DNA of 55,796 nt from SAR202 cluster bacterium (GCA_009392095.1 VFHF01000182.1:1-55796), one strand, 5' to 3'. Counted from the stretch's first letter, positions 8,853-16,933 are shown. Notes: generated by a model not told the origin, from the sequence alone. Numbers and translations: made by a program.

Positions 8853-9962
8853 TTAGCCTCGGACTTCCACCTCAAACGGGAAGACCATGTTGTTGCCGTA
8901 GCCCCGGCCGTCCCAAGGATTCGGGAATTCCATCGGCTGGGTGACTCCCAGCACGTTGGTGGCCCGGCACATGAGGGTATATTTACCCTCGGCGGGCGGG
9001 GTCCAGTTGTGTTCCCACCGGTACCAGGAGTAGCCTACCCGGTCGTGGAGTTTCTGGACCGGGTTCCAGGTCTCTCCGCCATCGGTGCTGATCTCAACTT
9101 CTTCGATGTCCTCTTCGCCGGACCAGGCGGCGCCGGCCAAGTTATAGCCACTGGTGGGAATGGTTTCGCCGGGTACCGGGTTGGTGATGATGGACTTCAC
9201 CTGAAGCTTATTGTAATAGCGGTACGGCTCTGGGCTGCCGGGCTCGTTCATAGTCATGTAGCGCTCGGTCATGTAGAAGCCTTTGAACTCATGGTCCAAG
9301 ACGTGGATGCCGACCAGCCACTTGACGGAGTTCATGCCGTACCAGCCAGAGACCAAGAGACGCAGCGGAAACCCGTGGTCCTTGGGCAACGGCTCTCCGT
9401 TCATCTCATAGGCCAAAATGGTGTCCTCGTGCAGGGCTTTGGCCATGGGCAGGCTGCGCTCGTAGGTGACTTCCGCGGGGTCGTTCACCACTTCGTCGGC
9501 ACCGTGATCGGCGCCTTCGAACATCACTTCGACCGCTGAGTCCTTGACTCCGGCCAGTTCCAGTACGTCCTTGAGGGAAACCCCGGCCCATTCCGCGTTG
9601 CCCATGATGCCGTGACCCTTGATCTGCTCCATCACAGAACTGATGCGCAGGGCCTTGGTGTAATAATCGGGCACCGGGCTGTTGCCGCAGCATTCGAAGG
9701 TTACTTGGAAGCGCTTTTGGGGCAACTTTTTGAGGTCTTCGAACGATAGTGTGACGGTCCGCTCAACTTCTCCGTCTATCTTCAGTTCAAAGGTGCTGAT
9801 ATCAATCTCAGGGCTGTCCTTCCAGTGGTTCCGGATGTAGAAAAGGTCGTTGGGTACGATGTTTTCTTGCAAGCCTTGCGGGGGCACGGCCCAGGTTCGA
9901 AGGCCGGCGTTTGTCGGGATGATCTGCGGTTCTGCTTTGGTGCCAATCTGTGGCAGGGCCAT
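8853..9962 (-). CDS. Sulfite-oxidase-like molybdopterin enzyme (copy 1)
   Basis: A 369-residue protein of the sulfite oxidase family with two domains: the oxidoreductase molybdopterin-binding domain (about 1-230) and the immunoglobulin-like Mo-co dimerisation domain (about 245-369). The molybdenum-ligating cysteine falls in FECCGN (C91 or C92; C91 fits the usual ECxGN spacing). No Tat or Sec signal is visible, so it looks cytoplasmic, unlike SorA or SoxC. There is no heme domain. The family oxidises sulfite to sulfate, though some members reduce other oxygenated substrates. A cupin gene and a second paralogue precede it on the same strand, with a cysteine-dioxygenase-like gene further upstream. 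Confidence 0.87.
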   Translation of the reverse strand: MALPQIGTKAEPQIIPTNAGLRTWAVPPQGLQENIVPNDLFYIRNHWKDSPEIDISTFELKIDGEVERTVTLSFEDLKKLPQKRFQVTFECCGNSPVPDYYTKALRISSVMEQIKGHGIMGNAEWAGVSLKDVLELAGVKDSAVEVMFEGADHGADEVVNDPAEVTYERSLPMAKALHEDTILAYEMNGEPLPKDHGFPLRLLVSGWYGMNSVKWLVGIHVLDHEFKGFYMTERYMTMNEPGSPEPYRYYNKLQVKSIITNPVPGETIPTSGYNLAGAAWSGEEDIEEVEISTDGGETWNPVQKLHDRVGYSWYRWEHNWTPPAEGKYTLMCRATNVLGVTQPMEFPNPWDGRGYGNNMVFPFEVEVRG

Positions 9963-10013
9963 TTGGGCTCCTCCTCAAAATGTTTGCGTGATTTTCGTTA
10001 AGCTGAAAGGCGG

Positions 10014-10364
10014 CTATTCGAGGTGTTCCGTTTCTAGGTCTGCCGCTGGATATGCAATCAGCAGCAAGGCTGGCGTCCAGAGGTGATGAATCAGTTTGTG
10101 AGGCAGGCCCGGCGGGGCCAACAAGGTGGTGCCTGCCCGCACCGTCCGTACCTCGTCACCCAGAATCACCTGGATGGCACCGGTCAATACCTGGATGGAG
10201 ACATCCACCGGATGTGTGTGCATCCGGCCCTCGTAACCGGGAGATATCTCTACTTCTTTCACAGTCAATGATACCGCACCCTGGTCTTTAGATACCAGAT
10301 ACCGCTCCCGCACCCGCTCCATGGTCGGGGCTAGTCGGACATCTGCATGGTCGATTATCGGCAT
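10014..10364 (-). CDS. Small cupin-domain protein
   Basis: A 116-residue single cupin. The first motif appears as PGYEGRMHTHPVD, with histidines suited to metal binding, and the second as PPGLPHKLIHH. The compact length is typical of small metal-binding cupins whose reactions vary widely (dioxygenase, isomerase, sensor). It sits between the two sulfite-oxidase-like genes with short gaps on both sides and is probably part of their operon. A role in sulfur-compound oxidation or in sensing is possible but not shown by the sequence. Confidence 0.8.
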   Translation of the reverse strand: MPIIDHADVRLAPTMERVRERYLVSKDQGAVSLTVKEVEISPGYEGRMHTHPVDVSIQVLTGAIQVILGDEVRTVRAGTTLLAPPGLPHKLIHHLWTPALLLIAYPAADLETEHLE

Positions 10365-10398
10365 GGGTTCCTCCGGGTTTAGTTCGTTCTGCCGTTGG

Positions 10399-11592
10399 TT
10401 ACTTAACAGTTACAGGGTAGCCAACTATGGCACTGAAATTCTTTCTCATGTTGTTGTACCGGGGGTCGCGGGACTGAACCCGGCCCACCTCGTCGGTGGC
10501 TCGGGACATGATGTTGTACTTGCCCGCTTTGTCCGCGTCCCACCTGTAGGACCAGCGCACCCACATGAACCGGTCGCGTGGTTGTTCGATATGGGCTGAG
10601 TGCCAGGTGTCTCCGCCGTCAACGCTAACGTCCACTTCGGATATTGCGCCGGCGCCGCTCCAGGCGTAGCCGCGCACCATGTGTACGCCCCGGGTCATCT
10701 CTTCGGTGTCATCGTTGGGTTGGGTCACGATGGACTTGACGCCCAGTGTGGTGATGAGTTCCTTGTTGGGATCTTCTGGCGAGTCACCGTAGTAATAGAA
10801 CTCGTAGTGATACCAGCACTCAGGCATGTGGTCCAGTATCTCCAGGTCAGTGATCCATTTTACCGACCAGTTCCCCGACCAGCCAGGTACTAGCAGCCGG
10901 ACGGGCGCGCCGTGGAGGTGCTCAAGGAGTTGTCCGTTCTGCGCCCAGGCCAATATGGTGTCGGGATGGAGGGCCTTCTGTATGGGGAGGCCCTTGTCAT
11001 AGTAAAAGGGCTTGGTTCCCTCGGCGGCGGTGGCGGGCACTCCCTCGTCATTCCCGACGGCGCGCACGTAAAGGGACTTGTCCGAGAGACCAGCCGCGTT
11101 CAGTACCGCGGCTAACGGGACACCGGTCCATTCACTGGCGCTGAGGATCATGCACTCTTGAGTGCGGGAAGGTTTGGGGCCCTCATCCTTGAAATACTCA
11201 AAGAAAGTCGCATCGCTGCCTGAACATTCCATGACCGTACGAACGCTGCGGCCGGCGAAGCGCCTAAGCTGATCGAAGTTCAACGTTAGCTCGTTCTTGA
11301 CCTCGCCGTGAATCTTCAACTCCCATTGGTCTGTCGCCACCACCGGTGGGACAGCGAAGTGCTGCACGGTGTAGTGCAGGTCGGTGGGGGTGATCAGACC
11401 CTCCAGGTCCATCACCGGGGTGCGGATGCGTACAACGCGGCCCTCGTCGTCCATAAGGTGGACCGGGCTTAGGTCTTTGGTAGGCCAGCCGTGCCAATTG
11501 CCGGTCTTGTTGGCGTTGGCGGGGTCCGAGCCAATCGCGTCGTCCATGCGTAGAAAGTCGGGAATCGCGCCGTCTTGTCGTGTCGTCGCCAT
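10399..11592 (-). CDS. Sulfite-oxidase-like molybdopterin enzyme (copy 2)
   Basis: A 397-residue paralogue of the enzyme at 8853-9962. The molybdopterin-binding domain follows a 70-residue N-terminal extension, and the molybdenum-ligating cysteine is C123 in VMECSGSD. The C-terminal domain again matches the Mo-co dimerisation fold. There is no signal peptide and no heme domain. The replacement of the usual AGNGR-like run by SGSDA after the cysteine is a clear difference from copy 1, so substrate or electron acceptor may differ. It is separated from the cupin by 34 bases. The start at 11592 has a GGAGAAA-type ribosome-binding site just upstream. Confidence 0.86.
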   Translation of the reverse strand: MATTRQDGAIPDFLRMDDAIGSDPANANKTGNWHGWPTKDLSPVHLMDDEGRVVRIRTPVMDLEGLITPTDLHYTVQHFAVPPVVATDQWELKIHGEVKNELTLNFDQLRRFAGRSVRTVMECSGSDATFFEYFKDEGPKPSRTQECMILSASEWTGVPLAAVLNAAGLSDKSLYVRAVGNDEGVPATAAEGTKPFYYDKGLPIQKALHPDTILAWAQNGQLLEHLHGAPVRLLVPGWSGNWSVKWITDLEILDHMPECWYHYEFYYYGDSPEDPNKELITTLGVKSIVTQPNDDTEEMTRGVHMVRGYAWSGAGAISEVDVSVDGGDTWHSAHIEQPRDRFMWVRWSYRWDADKAGKYNIMSRATDEVGRVQSRDPRYNNMRKNFSAIVGYPVTVK

Positions 11593-11710
11593 CGAGTTTC
11601 TCCTCTGGTATTACTTTAGTGGCTTAGGGTTTTGCATCCGTCAATCCAGACGAAACGCCAGGAGCAGTGTCTGGCGCTCATCTGATAACCCGTCATATAT
11701 TCGTTGTCGA

Positions 11711-12295
11711 TTAACAGTTGTCCCACTTCTTAGTGCGGAACGTGGTTATCTTTCCGGTCTCCGGGTCGAAGCTGTTGCGGTCTAGTGACCGGAGATCGTT
11801 GCCGTATACGTGAACCTCCACGGTTGGCCGGTCGGTGTGATTGTCCATCTGGTGAATCTCGTCTTCATCGGGAACCAGCAGGGTAATCTCACCGGGCTTG
11901 AACGTGGCGGCGCGGTCTTTCTCTAGCTTGGCGTAGCCATCCACATCGTGGTCGTCCACGCGGCGGTACCTGGTTTCAGTGATGCTGTTTTCCAGTATCC
12001 CAATCATGCCCCAGGTCCGGTGGTCATGGGGGCCAAGGTGGTCGCCGGCGCCCCAGACGACTGCGGTGACTTGCAGTCCACTCTCGCCCTGATAGAGCAT
12101 GCGCGAGGCGTGGTTGGGGCGGGGGCCGGCGCCCAGAGGAAGCCGGAATTCCAAAGGTATGGAATCTGGCGTGCTGACCAGCCGCTCAAGCCAAGCAGAA
12201 CCTTTGTCGAAGATCTGCTGGTCACCGGGTTGGCTCTTGAGCAAGGATTCCATGTCTTGAGTGAACTCTTCTAAGGAATACTTAACGGTGGCCAA
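11711..12295 (-). CDS. Cysteine dioxygenase-family thiol dioxygenase
   Basis: A cupin-fold thiol dioxygenase of about 194 residues. The first cupin motif is GPHDHRTWG and the second is EIHQMDN followed by VEVHVYG; together they supply the three histidines that bind iron in cysteine and 3-mercaptopropionate dioxygenases. These enzymes turn a thiol into its sulfinic acid with O2. I prefer a TTG start at 12295 because AAGGAG lies four bases upstream; a GTG at 12349 would add 18 residues but has no clear ribosome-binding site. The gene precedes two sulfite-oxidase-like genes on the same strand, so the cluster could take a thiol to sulfinate and the released sulfite to sulfate. Which thiol is used cannot be told. 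Confidence 0.78.
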   Translation of the reverse strand: MATVKYSLEEFTQDMESLLKSQPGDQQIFDKGSAWLERLVSTPDSIPLEFRLPLGAGPRPNHASRMLYQGESGLQVTAVVWGAGDHLGPHDHRTWGMIGILENSITETRYRRVDDHDVDGYAKLEKDRAATFKPGEITLLVPDEDEIHQMDNHTDRPTVEVHVYGNDLRSLDRNSFDPETGKITTFRTKKWDNC

Positions 12296-12466
12296 GGCGC
12301 TCCTTCTTTCCGGGGCGGATAGACTGGTGTCCCGGAGCCTGAGATTCACATGATACGAGCCTAGATTTCAGGTAATTATCGTGATGGTGGTAATGGGTGT
12401 CAATAGGACTGAAATTGGGCCAACCGATAGCTTGTAATCCTACCGTTCCGCGATTCGAAAACCAGG

Positions 12467-12475
12467 TGCTAGAAT
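12467..12475 (+). promoter_or_regulatory. Extended -10 promoter element
   Basis: TGCTAGAAT, a TGnTAnAAT extended -10 about 26 bases before the start of the membrane-protein gene at 12502. No good -35 hexamer is seen. It is one of several such elements in the window. Confidence 0.45.
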
Positions 12476-12501
12476 GACTTGTCAGTTGAGTCGAGGACTA
12501 G

Positions 12502-12915
12502 ATGGAAGAAGAGGAAGACCAAGGACCGTCATACCCCAGGCCCTGGTACTACCGGCCGGAGTTCATGATTCCCATGTTCATCTTCTGGCCGTCGGGAGCG
12601 CTATTGGCCATCCGGTCGCCATGGAACACAAATGTGATGTTTGGTGGGGTGGCTTGGGCGTTCATCTTTGTGTTCGGGATCTTGGGGGTCAGGTGGTTGA
12701 ACGACGGGGTTTACCAACCGATCATGACTTTTTACGTGCCTGGGGTACTCCTGACAATCATCACACAGGTACAATGGACGGCCTACCGGAAGCAGATGGC
12801 CGAAAAGGAAGATCCATCTGACGCAAATTCCGGGGAAAGGGAAGAGACGAACCCTCCGCGCCCCTCCGCCCGGAGACGCCGAAGGAACCAACGGACCGGT
12901 CGCATTAGAAACTGA
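12502..12915 (+). CDS. Small membrane protein with basic C-terminal tail (hypothetical)
   Basis: A 137-residue protein with an acidic start, three hydrophobic stretches (about 20-35, 45-65 and 72-92) and a long hydrophilic tail ending in an Arg-rich run (ARRRRRNQR). I do not recognise the family. The hydrophobic pattern and the promoter element upstream support a real gene. Its 3' end overlaps the convergent hotdog gene by 11 bases. The Arg-rich tail could be a cytoplasmic anchor to acidic lipids or nucleic acid; this is inference. Confidence 0.65.
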   Translation: MEEEEDQGPSYPRPWYYRPEFMIPMFIFWPSGALLAIRSPWNTNVMFGGVAWAFIFVFGILGVRWLNDGVYQPIMTFYVPGVLLTIITQVQWTAYRKQMAEKEDPSDANSGEREETNPPRPSARRRRRNQRTGRIRN

Positions 12916-13291
12916 CGACAGCGCTGGCGTTGGCCAGTAGCGTGCCCTCCTGAGACTCGACGGTTAGCTGGCACTTCACGGTCAGTCTTCCACCCTCATT
13001 CGACTTATCAACAACCCGTCCGCAAACGCTGACCGTGTCTCCGGGCAGGAACTCAATTACGCTCTCCGTTTCAATGGTCGTACTGTCGTTGTTGACGTTA
13101 TCCGGCGGAAAGGCTTTGAGGAGCAGTTCTTTGGCGAACGCAGCCAGTTTTTCCGGGCCAACTGGGTCCTCTTGGGGAGTTCCAGCCCCTTCCTGCACCG
13201 GCGGACGGAACTCGAACTTGACCAGTATCGGTAAGTCGTCGCCAACTGATATGTTGCCGTATTCTGACGTCTGGGCCCAGAGGGTGGGCAT
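12905..13291 (-). CDS. MaoC-like hotdog-fold protein
   Basis: A 128-residue protein whose C-terminal half reads like a MaoC/hotdog domain: a GDTVSVCGRV strand, then a short loop and VKCQLTVESQEGTLLANASAVV. The N-terminal part is shorter and less typical, and the D...H catalytic pair of true enoyl-CoA hydratases is not obvious. It may be a non-catalytic half of a heterodimer or a binding protein. The ATG at 13291 has AGGAGA eight bases upstream. The gene overlaps the end of the convergent membrane-protein gene by 11 bases. Nothing on the same strand is close enough to suggest an operon. Confidence 0.65.
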   Translation of the reverse strand: MPTLWAQTSEYGNISVGDDLPILVKFEFRPPVQEGAGTPQEDPVGPEKLAAFAKELLLKAFPPDNVNNDSTTIETESVIEFLPGDTVSVCGRVVDKSNEGGRLTVKCQLTVESQEGTLLANASAVVSF

Positions 13292-13332
13292 GTGGCTTTC
13301 TCCTGGAATTATTCCGGTGTAGCCTTGGGCTA

Positions 13333-13341
13333 TGATACACT
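13333..13341 (+). promoter_or_regulatory. Extended -10 promoter element
   Basis: TGATACACT, a TGnTAnAnT element about 66 bases before the LmbE-like gene. It lies in the divergent spacer between that gene and the hotdog gene. Confidence 0.4.
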
Positions 13342-13406
13342 GAATTTTGAGCCTGGATTAAGCAATTTAGATGGATTTGGGCTGATGTATTGGGAGGAAT
13401 ATTTCC

Positions 13407-14117
13407 ATGGCGGAGAACGAAGAGCCATTCCGTAGAGGGATGGTCGTCATGGCCCACCCGGATGATGCTGAGTGGAGCTGCTCCGGGACGGTGGCCAGGT
13501 GGTGTGCGGAGGGCTGGGATGTAGTTTATGTCCTTTGCACCGATGGCAGCAAAGGCAGTTCCGACCCGGAGATGACCAGCGAAAAGCTGGTGGAGATAAG
13601 AGAGAAAGAACAGCGGGACGCCGGGAACGTCTTGGGACTGCAAGATGTGGTTTTCTTAGGCTACCCAGATTCTTATCTTGAGCCAACTTTGGAGCTGCGC
13701 AAAGACATAGCCCGGGAGATACGCCGCTATAAACCAGATGTGGTGATTGTTGGCAGTCCTGGGAGAGATATCGAGAGAGGCTATTATGTGAGCCACCCGG
13801 ACCATCTTGCGGCCGGAGAAGCGGCATTGTCAGCAATATTCCCCACAGCCCGAGACCGGTTGACCTTTCCAGAACTGCTCGACGAGGGCCTGGAACCCCA
13901 CAATGTCCGGGAAGTGTGGGTGACTGGCGGCGACAACTCAGACCAGTTTGTTGATGTGGAAGCCTACATGGACACTGCCGTGAAAGCTCTGAAGGCCCAC
14001 AAATCGCAGGTAGACCAAGAGAACGCGGGGGAATGGTTCCGCCAAGGGCGCATCGACACCGGCAAAAAAGTAGGCATGGCCTACGCCGAGGGTTTCAAGC
14101 GGATACCGTTCGGGTAG
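13407..14117 (+). CDS. LmbE/PIG-L-family zinc deacetylase
   Basis: A 236-residue protein of the LmbE/PIG-L family. The zinc-binding AHPDD is at 16-20, and the third ligand region SHPDH is at 129-133. Members remove acetyl groups from N-acetylglucosamine conjugates (mycothiol, bacillithiol, GPI precursors) or from other amides. No thiol-synthesis partner is nearby, so the substrate is open. The ATG has a GGGAGGA ribosome-binding site eight bases upstream. The gene is monocistronic, bounded by a divergent neighbour and by a MITE-like repeat and terminator downstream. Confidence 0.9.
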   Translation: MAENEEPFRRGMVVMAHPDDAEWSCSGTVARWCAEGWDVVYVLCTDGSKGSSDPEMTSEKLVEIREKEQRDAGNVLGLQDVVFLGYPDSYLEPTLELRKDIAREIRRYKPDVVIVGSPGRDIERGYYVSHPDHLAAGEAALSAIFPTARDRLTFPELLDEGLEPHNVREVWVTGGDNSDQFVDVEAYMDTAVKALKAHKSQVDQENAGEWFRQGRIDTGKKVGMAYAEGFKRIPFG

Positions 14118-14140
14118 GTTCCAGTCGTTGTTCTGTATAC

Positions 14141-14286
14141 GTAGGTGCGGGTTTTTAACCCGCCGTAACAAGGGCGATGATCTTATACTTCGCGAACCGC
14201 GTACTAGGAAAACGCCCAAGTTGGAGTTTTCTGTTAGCAGAAACAGAGTTGGCGAGAGTCAAATCGGGCCAAAAACCCGCTCCTAC
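14141..14286. repeat. MITE-like element, copy A (146 bp)
   Basis: The ends form imperfect inverted repeats: GTAGGTGCGGGTTTTTAACC at 14141-14160 and the reverse complement of GTAGGAGCGGGTTTTTGGCC at 14267-14286, with 17 of 20 positions matching. The interior has no coding capacity but holds a small hairpin (TTTCTG-TTAG-CAGAAA). A second element with matching ends and nearly the same length lies at 21365-21506. No target-site duplication is evident. Confidence 0.6.
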
Positions 14287-14309
14287 GGAAGTCGGTTATC
14301 CCTAAATAG

Positions 14310-14343
14310 AAAAGGCGGGGTCTCAACAGAGACCCCGCCTTTT
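14310..14343. terminator. Bidirectional rho-independent terminator
   Basis: A perfect 15-base-pair stem (AAAAGGCGGGGTCTC with its complement) around the loop AACA, with A-run and T-run on the two sides. It lies between the convergent LmbE-like and arsM genes and can serve both. Confidence 0.9.
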
Positions 14344-14373
14344 CTTTGCCTGGTTCAGATCTTTCAGGAGGCC

Positions 14374-15186
14374 CTAGGCGGGTTTGTGGGCTACTACTTT
14401 GTATCCGGCGGTGTTGGTGGCAGGCCGTTCGGACCGGTCGTTCATGTAGTCTGCCTGCTCGCCGGCGAACTCGATGTCCGTGAACCCGGCGCGGATCAAC
14501 CGGTCGCGGTATACGTCCACATGCTCGGCGCCTGCTGTGCAGGACACCCAGTCCTCAGGCGACGAGACGCTGGGGCCTTCGTCGGTCAAGGCCATCACGT
14601 CGGAGAGGTGGATGCGGCCGCCGGGAGACAGGACACGGAAGCTTTCGCTGAACACAGCGTCCTTGTCGGGAGAGAGGCAGACCACGCAGTTGGAGATGAT
14701 CACGTCTACGCTGGAGTCGGGGATGGGCATCTTCTCCATTTCCCCCTGGACGAAGTCCACGTTCTCTATGCCTAGTTTGGCCTTGTTGGCACGGGCCAGT
14801 TCCAGCATGGCGGGGGTCATGTCCAGTCCGGTCACCTTGCCGGTGTCGCCGACCTGCTGGGAAGCAAGGAAGCAGTCGATGCCGCCCCCTGAGCCCAGAT
14901 CCAGTACCCGTTCACCGGGTTGCAGGCCCGCTAGGGCCGTGGGGTTGCCACAACCAGCTGAGGCCGCAATCGACTCCATCGGGAGCCCGCTTAGCTGGCC
15001 TTCGTTGTACAGCAGCATGGCGTGGTCAAGGTCCTCAACACCACAGCAATCGCCGTCGGTGGAACAGCCGCAGCCGTCGGACTCGGTATTCTCGAGTTCG
15101 GCTGGGGTGAGGCTGATCACCCGCTCCGCTCGGGCGCCGTAACGTTCTCGAACCAATTCTTTTATTTGGTCTTGTTCAGTGGACAT
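14374..15186 (-). CDS. arsM: Arsenite S-adenosylmethionine methyltransferase
   Basis: A 270-residue SAM methyltransferase of the ArsM type. The SAM-binding motif VLDLGSGGGID starts near residue 95. The three cysteines that bind As(III) in characterised ArsM enzymes have clear equivalents: C79 (SAGCGNP), C167 (ISNCVVC) and C216 (VSCTAG). An N-terminal Cys-rich stretch (C39, C41, C47, C48) adds a further possible metal site. The enzyme methylates arsenite to less toxic or volatile forms in the cytoplasm. It follows a padR-type regulator gene by 35 bases, so the pair is probably one arsenic-responsive operon. AGGGGAGG precedes the ATG. Confidence 0.93.
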   Translation of the reverse strand: MSTEQDQIKELVRERYGARAERVISLTPAELENTESDGCGCSTDGDCCGVEDLDHAMLLYNEGQLSGLPMESIAASAGCGNPTALAGLQPGERVLDLGSGGGIDCFLASQQVGDTGKVTGLDMTPAMLELARANKAKLGIENVDFVQGEMEKMPIPDSSVDVIISNCVVCLSPDKDAVFSESFRVLSPGGRIHLSDVMALTDEGPSVSSPEDWVSCTAGAEHVDVYRDRLIRAGFTDIEFAGEQADYMNDRSERPATNTAGYKVVAHKPA

Positions 15187-15221
15187 TTTTGTCCTCCCCT
15201 GATGTGTTTTTTGCCGGTTAT

Positions 15222-15611
15222 CTACTTGCCTGTTGGAAGGGCTTGTTTGATGCAGTCCTCAACGGTGGGTACCATCCGCTGCCAGACTTGGGCGGCGGCC
15301 CTGAAAGCCTCTTCGCCGGAGTCGGTCAGCCAGCACACCCGGCGTTGCCGCCCTTGGTGCTCTTCCATGCGCCAGTCAACGTAGCCGCCGTCTTGGAGCT
15401 CCTTCATTGTCGAGTAGACCATGGCCTCGGTGGGTTCGCAGCAACCTTGGCACGCTTCCTTCATGGCCTGGTTGATGCCGTAGCCGTGCACCGGTCCCTT
15501 GGCCAGTTGGGCCAAGAGCAGGAACCGGCATAGACTGCGCTTCACCAGGTTCTCCCAATACGCCTCGGTCTGCATGGCCATTTTCTTGGGTTCTCGTTTT
15601 ATGCTGGTCAT
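15222..15611 (-). CDS. PadR-family transcriptional regulator, candidate arsenic sensor
   Basis: A 129-residue PadR-family winged-helix regulator. The helix-turn-helix segment reads LLAQLAKGPVHGYGINQAM, then AMVYSTMKELQDGGYV, and the C-terminal part includes the usual TDSGEEAFR. A cluster of three cysteines, C54, C57 and C58 (CQGCC), sits just before the recognition helix where other PadR proteins have no such cluster; C93 is a fourth. This resembles a thiol As(III) site, and the next gene is arsM. A repressor released by arsenite is therefore likely, by inference. The start may be the ATG at 15611 or an ATG about ten codons later. Confidence 0.85.
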   Translation of the reverse strand: MTSIKREPKKMAMQTEAYWENLVKRSLCRFLLLAQLAKGPVHGYGINQAMKEACQGCCEPTEAMVYSTMKELQDGGYVDWRMEEHQGRQRRVCWLTDSGEEAFRAAAQVWQRMVPTVEDCIKQALPTGK

Positions 15612-15780
15612 TCTACCTTTTCTTACCCTATTGAGATTCTCGAGATTTCGCCGACGGCTTCTATATTAATTTTGGAACACTAATCCGGCTTTGATACTCA
15701 ACAAGCTTAAGTATGCTATGCCAGCCGGCAACCGCTGTCAACACTTCTTTCGCAGATCGGCCAAAACTGAAGCTAGATTG

Positions 15781-15789
15781 TGTTAGAAT
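15781..15789 (+). promoter_or_regulatory. Extended -10 promoter element
   Basis: TGTTAGAAT, a TGnTAnAAT extended -10 that would start a transcript roughly 37 bases before the enolase-superfamily gene at 15833. Confidence 0.5.
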
Positions 15790-15832
15790 CGGGCCGCTTA
15801 GGTATCGGAAAGGCCCGTTGATAAGGACCAAC

Positions 15833-16933
15833 ATGAAGATTACCAAGTCGCAAGTTCAGGTACTACACGCCCCGGCCGACGAACAATTGGTGGACGTGCA
15901 GCCGAAGTCTGGGGGCATGCGCGCCTTTGTGACCGTGAAGATGATGACTGACGACGGGATCGAAGGCATCGGGCTGACCTTCGCCCCCGCCTTGGGGTTG
16001 AGCCCTCTGGCCCCGGCGTTGAAATCGGCGGTGGATGCTCTCTGCGCCCTGGCGGAAGGCCAAGACCCCATGGAGATCGAGGCCGTGATGCAGAGTCTGC
16101 GCGAGAAGACCACTGGCTCCGGGCCTGGTGGAATCCTGACCCTGGCGATGGCCGCGGTGGACATGGCTCTGTGGGACATCAAGGGTAAGGCGTTGGACCA
16201 GTCTGTTTGTTCTCTTTTGGGTGGTTACCGTAAGCGGGTGCCCACCTATGCCAGCGGCGCGTTGATGCGCCCCATGAACCTGGAACAGATGGCCGAGATT
16301 GGCCCGGCGCTGGTCCAGAAAGGGTTCAAGCAGATGAAGTCGCAGATGGGCGCGGAAGACACCCCGGCAAAAGAGGTCCTGCGCATGCGCACGCTGCGGG
16401 AGGCCGTGGGCGATGACATCGACATTATGTGCGACATCAACCAACTCTGGAATGTGAACCAGGCCATCACCATCGGTAGCCGGGTGGAGGAATACAACCT
16501 GTTCTGGCTGGAGGATGTGGTCGCCCATGACGACTACCAAGGTCTGGCCCGGGTGGCCGACGCCCTGAACACTCCCATCGCCGCGGGGGAGTACGTATAT
16601 GGAATCAACCCATTTCGGCAGCTCATCGAAAACCGCTCTATAGACATCGTGATGATCGATCTACTGCGGGTGGGAGGCATCACTGAGTGGCGTAAGGTGG
16701 CGGGCATGGCCGAGGCGTTCAACCTGCCGGTGGTGAGCCATCTGGTCCCTGAGATTCACATCCAGCTCATGGGCGCGATCCCCAACGGCCTTACGGTCGA
16801 GTACATGCCCTGGACGTTGAAGCTGTTTGAGGAGACTCCCAAGTTCGTCGATGGGTGTCTGGAAGTGCCCGACAAGCCTGGCTTGGGCCTGAAGTTCAGC
16901 GAAGACGCGATAAAGCAATATGCTGTCAGCTAA
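15833..16933 (+). CDS. Enolase-superfamily (mandelate racemase / muconate lactonising) enzyme
   Basis: A 366-residue member of the mandelate racemase branch, starting at the ATG at 15833 with AAGGA seven bases upstream. Metal ligands are evident: D201 (CDINQLW), E227 (WLEDVV) and E253 (AGEYVYG). The His-Asp dyad is present at H303 and D276. In the KxK position, K169 aligns with the first lysine but the second, catalytic lysine is replaced by Q171 (segment GFKQMKSQMG). The enzyme abstracts a proton alpha to a carboxylate; losing one of the two bases argues for a dehydratase or other one-base reaction rather than racemisation. Two NIPSNAP genes follow on the same strand. Confidence 0.9.
   Translation: MKITKSQVQVLHAPADEQLVDVQPKSGGMRAFVTVKMMTDDGIEGIGLTFAPALGLSPLAPALKSAVDALCALAEGQDPMEIEAVMQSLREKTTGSGPGGILTLAMAAVDMALWDIKGKALDQSVCSLLGGYRKRVPTYASGALMRPMNLEQMAEIGPALVQKGFKQMKSQMGAEDTPAKEVLRMRTLREAVGDDIDIMCDINQLWNVNQAITIGSRVEEYNLFWLEDVVAHDDYQGLARVADALNTPIAAGEYVYGINPFRQLIENRSIDIVMIDLLRVGGITEWRKVAGMAEAFNLPVVSHLVPEIHIQLMGAIPNGLTVEYMPWTLKLFEETPKFVDGCLEVPDKPGLGLKFSEDAIKQYAVS

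Noticed and set aside
8775..9539. 254-codon + strand frame
   Set aside because: Antisense to the sulfite-oxidase-like gene, which has clear motifs. Long antisense frames are common in GC-rich DNA.
14141..14286. Target-site duplication around the MITE-like element
   Set aside because: No convincing direct repeat flanks either copy.
15694..15714. ATACT-N11-AGTAT as a PadR operator
   Set aside because: Half-sites are short and the spacing does not match the usual PadR ATGT-N8-ACAT form. Kept only as a weak possibility.
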